64,000 bases of DNA from Lytechinus variegatus (Eukaryota > Echinodermata > Echinoidea > Temnopleuroida > Toxopneustidae): contig NC_054756.1 of the NCBI RefSeq assembly GCF_018143015.1, positions 27,935,440-27,999,439 of the forward strand. Reading direction: 5' to 3'. The notes below the pieces were generated by a model that saw only the letters and a list, made by a program, of their open reading frames with translations, searched no databases and was not told the origin of the DNA. Numbering within the stretch: the first letter of the stretch is position 1; each line of letters begins with the position of its first letter. Positions 60,201 to 64,000 of the stretch are shown one piece after another. A program made the translations under genes and the position numbers.

Positions 60201-63200
60201 GGGTCGAGTGCAGCACATCGTGGATCAGTTTCTTGCTGAAGGAAATTACGCCATGGCTGGGATTAAGATATAAATATTTTTAGCCCGGATCATCCCTTTC
60301 AATGCATTTGAGGACATTCAAAATGGTGCGACAATCAGAGGAGGATCCAGGGTTTTGAAATATAGGGGGTGCAGATGACAATTTTCATTAAGCACTAACA
60401 CAATGTGCTTTTTCACACCATAATGGACTATAACCCTCTTCTTCTTCCAGTGAAAGTGTAATTTCAACATACTGAACATAAGTTCATTGTAGTTTGCATG
60501 TGCACATGGTGCTTTAATACTTTTATTCTTCTGTACACACAAATATATATTTCAATGACCAAAGGAGAAATAATTAATTTCTTTCAATATCACTGATGTA
60601 CATGTAAACTCATAAAGGCTTCTAAAGCAGACCTTCCATTCTTTCTAATGGAAATAAAAGGGTTTTGCTCAAATAGGAAAGGAATTACATTTCCTTTGTT
60701 TAATAAAATTAAGGAAATTAAGAAAATTATTTTCAAAAGAGCTTGGAATAGTCAAACATCACATTGTTTCCACCAGGTTCAGGATAGAGCATTTCCGCAA
60801 GCATCCATGTTGGAAGAGAATCAATAGGACACATATGGATCAATAAAATAAATGATTGATCAGTTTGATGCACAGGTTTTTATTTTCAATTTTGCAACAC
60901 TGCTGTTTGAGGAATATTCAATCAATGGAAATCTGCTGAAAGCCTACCTCTGAATCCTTCTTATGCAACAAGTTGAATACAGATCCCGACAAGATCATCA
61001 TCGGCAGTTCATGGTTGCTTCCGTCGTTCCTATTGTCCTCGACTCCCCCATCAACCCCTTCCTGCATCTCTACATCCTCCTTGGCTGCCATCGGCACATC
61101 CCCATTCCCGATCTCTCCCGCAGCGACAACCTCCATCTCCCCCAGGTCATGCTTGGAGAAGCCATTGCTGGTCGGTTGGGCGTGGGAGTGGTCGTGGGTC
61201 AAGGGAGCGGGAGACTGGGCCTTAGTAGGAGTGAGACATGGGGGCGGGGAGCTTAGGTGCATTCCAGGGCTGGGGATGGGGCGGATGGTGCTCAAGGGTG
61301 GTGCCCCTTCAACTGACGGAGGTCCAGAGGTCTCCATGACGGAGGACTTTGGGGTGGAGCGAGCACTGCTTATGTTATCTGCTGAATAATAAATTCACAT
61401 GCAATGAAATGGAACTGAATTAACCAACTTATGACGACCCAAGGATTGAATTGATCAAGGTTTCATCCACAGAAAATGATTCAATGATGCGATCATTTTA
61501 CCATCAATAAAATAATTCATACCAATCAAGCATTTAAAGATAAGTTGATTACACTCAATACACTGAAATCAGCCATACAATCAATTGCTAAGCTTTATAT
61601 TACGGGAAAGATGTTGGGTCCGACTTGTCAGACAAATGTTTATGAACATTTCCCCGATATACCTGATGATATTTCAAAGACAAGGAATCGTTAATTACCT
61701 GATTTGATGGAAGCGTTGTCAGCTCCTCCAGCATGAGAGGCGGCGACATCAATCTGCAGAGGATGCGGAGATCCACCCATTTCATACTCCATCCTCTCCT
61801 CAAAGACCCCGTCTTCCTCATCCTCATCTCCATCGTCGTCGTCATCGTCGCTGTCCTCTGCGACTGTGACCACGGAGGGGATGGCCGAGTCGGGGCAGTG
61901 GGTGGAGCCGAGGCCAAGCTCTTGTTCGAGGCTGGTCAGGTCGTACACACCATGGTTGACCAGTCGTAGGTCGATGACCTTTAGTGACCTGAAAGAAGTG
62001 GACAGTTGAAATTACATGTTAGACGCCTACCAAAATTGCTTCTCATCCTTTATCATTTCAAGAACCAACTTTGGACTTTAAAAACTTTGAAGCCCCCCTC
62101 AATGGATGTTCATTACAAAGAAACACCCTCAACTAAAATATATGTACGACCCCCACACACACACACAAACAAAAGATTGTGTGTCCAATTACATTACTGC
62201 CCAACCCCTCACTAATATCCATGTACTATGGAGTTTTTGACGATTTTGATTCCAATCAATCCGCAGTGACATAACAGTTGAATTATTGATATCCTACAAG
62301 ATATAGTTTAAAACAAATTCACACTTTTTTAAAGAAATTGACATCCCAACCCCCTGGTTGACTAGATGAAACCATTTTCAATTTGTACATGAAAAAGTTT
62401 GCCAGAGTCTGAATTCTTGCCTGCTTTGAAAGTGGGATACAGAAGACGCTGATGAATTTTTCTTTGATTCTACTCACTTTGGCATTGTTTCTCCCGCAAG
62501 GTGCTCACCAGCGAGTACCACGATACAGGGTAGCCTGTGAAGATCCTCATAGCTCTGAGGTCTCCACTCAGAGTCTGCATCTCTTAATCCCTGTTAAGAC
62601 CAAACACAAACATTATAACAATAATAGTAAAAATTTAACTGATGGGTGATTCCATTAAGAGGATTGTTTAAAGACTGAGACGAAAGGCCAAAGTGGTACT
62701 GACAAATCAGACATTTCTTATTAATCTGTAGTGCATTCATTTCTGATAAACAAAATTTTAAATAAAGAAGCAATGAACAAAAATTATCAGGGATTTAGTT
62801 GAGACTGATACCGAGTCCCATACTTCCAGGTCATGAGACCGCTGCAGGAAACCTTCTCCTACAGACTTTATACACGTGGCTCAGCCAGAGGCCAAGGCCT
62901 GCAAAATTTGGCTTCTGGGTCGGCCTTGACTATAATGTTGCCAATATGAAGGAAAAAGCTGATAAAATTCCTACAAATAATTTGTCCGGAATGAAATAAA
63001 TTTAAAGGTCCATACCTGCAGTCTCTTGAGAAAATAATCATCCAGAAGGATCTCTTGGTCCTGCGCGCAGAGCACGATGTCCAGACGATACTGATAGCCG
63101 ATCTTATCCCTGACGGTCCGCAGCTTGTCGTGGGCCAGGATGGCCAGCTGCGGCGACGGGATGCGCAGGAGGACCATGTGACCGGCGCCATCGGGGGTCT

Positions 63201-63355
63201 GGAAGGGGGCCAGGACCAGGTCCCGCAGGATCTTGTAGGTCAGGCTGGTGGTGTCGCTCTGAATGTGGGTGATGCCGGCGAGGGCCATCAGGGCGGCCGA
63301 GTATTGACGGATCAGTAGGTAGGTACGGACCACCATGCTGTGAAGTTTGGGGTAC
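48083..63355 (-). CDS. GREB1L: GREB1/GREB1L homologue, C-terminal 14 coding exons (gene model; exons listed separately)
   Basis: Fourteen exons encode about 1,060 residues, ending at TAA 48083-48085. The 5' exons lie beyond the window. Recognition is from family knowledge: SLK-x-x-DLRL with LEQELGL, RMLIRL-x-EV-x-V-x-DE, the HC-x-QC pair, WPNH-x-[17 protein letters not shown]-x-x-x-x-x-D-x-C-V-x-W, and the terminal LRDEFQTAN...LTGRH are hallmarks of vertebrate GREB1 and GREB1L. Vertebrate GREB1 is a chromatin-associated nuclear-receptor cofactor; GREB1L affects kidney and ear development. The C-terminal domain has been classed with TET/JBP-associated glycosyltransferases. An invertebrate single-copy gene would be ancestral to both vertebrate paralogues, so the symbol is approximate. 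Splice phases agree at every junction except 62478/61989. Confidence 0.9.
49015..49149 (-). CDS. GREB1L: GREB1 homologue, exon 13 in window
   Basis: Acceptor TTTTTTCCAG, donor TTAATG|GTAAAT; phase 1 in, 1 out. It encodes [13 protein letters not shown], then [12 protein letters not shown] and FLKHFKFIN. The FSGLLL-x-x-C core and the FLK-x-F-x-F end are conserved with vertebrate GREB1/GREB1L. At 45 codons it is among the shorter exons of the gene. Confidence 0.85.
49645..50015 (-). CDS. GREB1L: GREB1 homologue, exon 12 in window
   Basis: Acceptor AAATCCGCAG, donor ATAGCAG|GTGAGA; phase 2 in, 1 out. It encodes [20 protein letters not shown], a conserved ED-x-x-F-x-x-K/R segment like the acceptor-side acidic motif of GT-A enzymes. 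A low-complexity Pro/His/Lys insert follows, then [20 protein letters not shown] and [16 protein letters not shown]. The APPQFL and VDCY-x-NLG motifs match the vertebrate proteins. Confidence 0.9.
50503..50935. mobile_element. Foldback element in GREB1 intron
   Basis: Arms TTAGTTTACTGGAAAC and GTTTCCAGTAAACTAG are inverted, as are GTTCTCATCA / GTGTAATGAGAA. A perfect 12-base hairpin (TCATCACCTACA) precedes it at 50459-50490. Confidence 0.6.
50993..51214 (-). CDS. GREB1L: GREB1 homologue, exon 11 in window
   Basis: Acceptor TCTTTTTAG, donor CAACAG|GTCAGT; phase 2 in, 2 out. It encodes [28 protein letters not shown], a Ser/Thr-rich insert ([14 protein letters not shown]), and [20 protein letters not shown]. 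The W-N/S-S after a helix and the C-H-x-x-x-x-I-x-LNVD-x-x-x-NV-x-Y motif are characteristic of the family. Confidence 0.9.
51925..52065 (-). mobile_element. tRNA-derived SINE in GREB1 intron
   Basis: On the minus strand GGCTCAGTGGTAGAGTGACC (A box) and a B-box-like GGTTTGATACC. Same family as 19940-20170. Confidence 0.6.
52109..52280 (-). CDS. GREB1L: GREB1 homologue, exon 10 in window (DxD-like region)
   Basis: Acceptor TGTATCTTCCAG, donor GCATGA|GTAAGT; phase 1 in, 2 out. It encodes [19 protein letters not shown], then [16 protein letters not shown]. The E-D-N in the last motif sits where vertebrate proteins have an acidic D-D-S, the position of the metal/nucleotide-sugar binding DxD motif in GT-A enzymes. 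That role is inferred from the family classification, not shown here. Confidence 0.9.
52582..53557. mobile_element. DNA element with perfect 19-bp inverted ends
   Basis: Left end TACCGTAAGTAACGGTGTA at 52582-52600 is exactly inverted at 53539-53557. The 940-bp interior is GC-richer with no transposase frame. It lies in the intron between GREB1 exons 9 and 10. Confidence 0.65.
53778..53982 (-). CDS. GREB1L: GREB1 homologue, exon 9 in window
   Basis: Acceptor CATTCTTTACCAG, donor CCCAG|GTGTGT; phase 0 in, 1 out. It encodes [18 protein letters not shown], then [19 protein letters not shown], then [18 protein letters not shown]. These are alternating strand and helix elements of the Rossmann-like half expected for a GT-A glycosyltransferase fold; the WPNH-x-x-L-x-LPS signature is family-specific. 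Confidence 0.9.
54582..54740 (-). CDS. GREB1L: GREB1 homologue, exon 8 in window
   Basis: Acceptor AACATGACAG, donor GAACAG|GTTTGT; 53 codons, phase 0 on both sides. It encodes [20 protein letters not shown] and then [19 protein letters not shown]. The pattern of a strand ending in FVIP, the HFVF motif and the GQL-x-S-M-x-LP loop matches the vertebrate proteins closely. It leads into the glycosyltransferase-like domain. Confidence 0.85.
54816..55493. mobile_element. Mariner-like non-autonomous element
   Basis: Left end CAGTGCGTCCCAGAAAAAAG, right end TTATTTTATGGGACGCACAT, flanked by TA (54814-54815 and 55494-55495). A similar left end (CAGTGTGTCCCACAAAAAAA) occurs at about 52331. No transposase. 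Confidence 0.6.
55720..56290 (-). mobile_element. SINE between two (ATG)n microsatellites
   Basis: GATGAT-rich tracts occupy about 55720-55825 and 56121-56290. Between them is a minus-strand SINE with GGGTACCCATTCACCTCACC, CACGCCGTGGCTGAG and an inverted B box (GATTCGAACCCACG). His-run and Met-run frames here are not genes. Confidence 0.65.
56378..56511 (-). CDS. GREB1L: GREB1 homologue, exon 7 in window (HCxQC motif)
   Basis: Acceptor TATGATTTAAG, donor CTGAG|GTAAGT; phase 1 in, 0 out. It encodes [15 protein letters not shown] then [12 protein letters not shown]. The basic helix and the His-Cys-x-x-Cys pair are conserved in GREB1 proteins and could be part of a metal site. The first two bases complete a Val codon with exon 6, supporting the join across the 57.6-57.9 kb retroelement tail. 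Confidence 0.8.
57595..57855 (+). mobile_element. 3' end of a CR1/L2-like retroelement
   Basis: Reads [20 protein letters not shown] and AFKSRL before a stop, then a UTR with GCGCATAGAAACGGCCTTGG and a TATTATT end. It is 5'-truncated and lies in the intron between GREB1 exons 6 and 7. Confidence 0.7.
58032..58284 (-). CDS. GREB1L: GREB1 homologue, exon 6 in window (second half of Walker A)
   Basis: Acceptor ATCTTTTAAAAG, donor GCATG|GTATGA; phase 0 in, 1 out. It begins [21 protein letters not shown], completing the P-loop and its following helix, then QEVEVFDEP, a Pro-rich insert (IPPPPPEGS) and FDYRL. The family consensus RMLIRL-x-EV-x-V-x-DE and FDY are both present. A P-loop implies nucleotide binding; hydrolysis cannot be judged from this sequence. 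Confidence 0.85.
58748..59167. mobile_element. Harbinger-like MITE inserted at a GREB1 splice donor
   Basis: Ends AGCCCCCATCACAC and GTGTGATGGGGGCT are inverted. TTA flanks both sides (58745-58747; 59168-59170), the 3-bp target duplication typical of PIF/Harbinger elements. The right TTA forms the +2 to +4 bases of the donor of the exon ending at 59172. Confidence 0.75.
59172..59381 (-). CDS. GREB1L: GREB1 homologue, exon 5 in window (first half of a Walker A motif)
   Basis: Acceptor TTTGATACAG, donor CAG|GTAAAG; 70 codons, phase 0 on both sides. It encodes [19 protein letters not shown], a [12 protein letters not shown] segment, and ends [10 protein letters not shown]. Joined to the next exon, which begins VGKTGAYL, it forms a Walker A loop (GPPQVGKT) split by the intron. 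The donor's +2 to +4 bases are the target-site duplication of a MITE (58748-59167), see findings. Confidence 0.85.
59494..60306. mobile_element. Foldback element (GGGATGGTCCGGGCTGAAAG ends) with nested SINE
   Basis: Left TAAAGGGATGGTCCGGGCTG and right TAGCCCGGATCATCCCTTT are inverted; inner arms (CAAAATCGGATAACTAATAA and its inverse) also pair. A SINE (60049-60264) interrupts the right arm. Confidence 0.75.
60049..60264 (-). mobile_element. SINE nested in a foldback element
   Basis: Contains GCGCACATTTCCACCTTGTT, CCTACCGGTACCCATTTACC and GAAATTACGCCATGGCTGGG. Its head is truncated before the tRNA-like part. Confidence 0.7.
60948..61378 (-). CDS. GREB1L: GREB1 homologue, exon 4 in window (Pro/Ser-rich linker)
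   Basis: Acceptor TTATTCAGCAG, donor CAGAG|GTAGGC; phase 1 in, 0 out. It encodes about 143 residues: a Ser/Thr/Pro-rich linker ([25 protein letters not shown]), a His-rich patch ([10 protein letters not shown]), an acidic stretch ([15 protein letters not shown]) and then a hydrophobic end ([12 protein letters not shown]). Family members carry a low-complexity linker in this place, with little conservation; it is probably disordered. Confidence 0.75.
61699..61989 (-). CDS. GREB1L: GREB1 homologue, exon 3 in window (carries a one-base frame disruption)
   Basis: Acceptor TTCTTTCAG at 61990, donor TCAG|GTAATT. The conserved frame reads [14 protein letters not shown] then [11 protein letters not shown], followed by a strongly acidic run (Asp/Glu block at about 61807-61865) and a linker. 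Reading from the acceptor, the bases are G TCA CTA AAA GGT, with one A more than needed for the conserved SLK-V-I-D frame. In the conserved frame a TAA appears at 61982-61984. From 61978 onward the frame is open to the donor and leaves in phase 1. Confidence 0.75.
62478..62590 (-). CDS. GREB1L: GREB1 homologue, exon 2 in window
   Basis: Acceptor TCTTAACAG, donor CCAAA|GTGAGT; 37 codons plus two bases (AA). It encodes [17 protein letters not shown] then [18 protein letters not shown], a hydrophobic strand and turn conserved in the family. The partial AA codon should be completed by G from the next exon to give Lys followed by SLK, the family's usual sequence at this point. Confidence 0.8.
63016..63355 (-). 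CDS. GREB1L: GREB1 homologue, exon 1 in window
   Basis: Acceptor TCTGATGTAG, donor CTGCAG|GTATGG; one leading base then 113 codons, phase 0 out. It encodes [14 protein letters not shown] followed by a helical segment ([12 protein letters not shown]), a strand-rich part containing [17 protein letters not shown] and [13 protein letters not shown], and ends FLKRLQ. A shorter start at an internal ACAG (63337) is possible, but the longer form keeps the YPKLHSMVV motif I recall from vertebrate GREB1 proteins. The exon is strikingly GC-rich compared with its surroundings. Confidence 0.85.
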
Positions 63356-64000
63356 CTACATCAGATCAAAGCAGACCCAAAGACAATAAATGGTGACATT
63401 CTCTTGCACACTCCTGGTGAGCATTTCATGAAAGCAATTTGAAGTCTGATATGCACTTTATAAATGCTGCATAACTTTTGAGCCACAAGCTTGTGCGTTT
63501 AAAAGTTTGTCTCAAAAGAGACTTGAAGTTGTAGTCTGGTCTGTTAGCGTCAAAAATGCCCTACTTGTGGACACGGTGGACAAAAGCATGATTTTTTCTC
63601 CAGACCTTTGTTTATGTATAAGAATTAAGAATGGGGTATGCTCCAAAAAATCTGGCTGCAGGAACAGTGAAAAAATGGGTGAAAACGTCAGAATTTATGA
63701 GTTCAGATTTGTCTGATATATAGACTAGCGCTTGTGCAAAACTCAATAGCAGTGCATTATTTTGCATTGGATTAGTTCTTGAATTCAGACCCTTTTTGAA
63801 CAGATCTTCTGTTTGTCCTCGCATCTCAATGCACCAAATATCTGAATGAAGATGCTAACCAAGCCGAAGGGTGACGGTGGAGGGGGTTGAATGTTGGTGT
63901 GTGTGTACATATTTTGGTCTTGGGGTAAAGGTGTGCAAGACACATTTTTTGCATGTGTTGGAAATTGTGTTGCCATGGTAACAGTGTATTATTGCAAAAA
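63356..64000 (-). other. GREB1L: Intron of the GREB1 homologue at the window edge
   Basis: No exon is seen. A perfect X-box-type palindrome, GTTGCCATGGTAAC, lies at 63969-63982. Confidence 0.45.

Overview
This is eukaryotic, animal DNA: AT-rich, split genes with GT-AG introns, sparse exons, and dense non-coding repeats. The repeat set (tRNA-derived SINEs, CR1/L2-like retroelement tails, long near-palindromic foldback elements, a periodic GCGAGCG-GAAGCGCGAGCTG element, homopolymer G/C runs) and the gene content suggest a marine deuterostome, most likely an echinoderm such as a sea urchin. The organism call is an inference from recalled repeat families, not from a search.

Three genes can be assembled by matching splice signals and codon phases. 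(1) Plus strand, about 7.1-12.6 kb: the 3' part of a type I membrane receptor. Two near-duplicate Ser/Thr-rich stalk exons lead to one complete sushi (CCP) domain exon, a transmembrane exon, and a tail exon with an ITAM-spaced tyrosine pair (YMDL-x9-YETL) plus two YxN motifs and a terminal YDFI. All joins keep phase. (2) Minus strand, about 28.8 to 20.8 kb: a gene for a 368-residue protein of unknown function, with a Cys-rich core and a Lys/Ala-rich amphipathic C-terminal tail, preceded by a probable non-coding first exon and promoter. (3) Minus strand, 63.4 to about 47.7 kb: the last 14 coding exons (about 1,060 residues) of a GREB1/GREB1L homologue, running off the right edge of the window. 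All junctions keep phase except one, where a single extra A next to a splice acceptor breaks the frame.

Layout: 0-7 kb is repeats, including a 2.2 kb inverted-repeat-bounded block with about 1.45 kb of polypurine DNA and a segmental duplication (5.1-6.8 kb and 8.2-9.4 kb). 7-13 kb is the receptor. 13-20.6 kb holds duplicated DNA, MITEs and decayed retroelements. 20.8-28.8 kb is the Cys-rich gene. 28.9-31.6 kb is a tandem duplication whose copies each took a different retroelement. 31.6-47 kb has no gene I can support, only repeats. 47-64 kb is the GREB1 homologue, whose introns and 3' UTR are full of MITEs, SINEs and microsatellites.

The observations most worth following are the sushi-TM-ITAM receptor with its possible tail-truncating cassette exon, a Harbinger-like MITE inserted inside a GREB1 splice donor whose target-site duplication rebuilt the donor, the single-base frameshift in GREB1, a decayed duplicate of the GREB1 terminal exon, and the unrecognised 368-residue protein.
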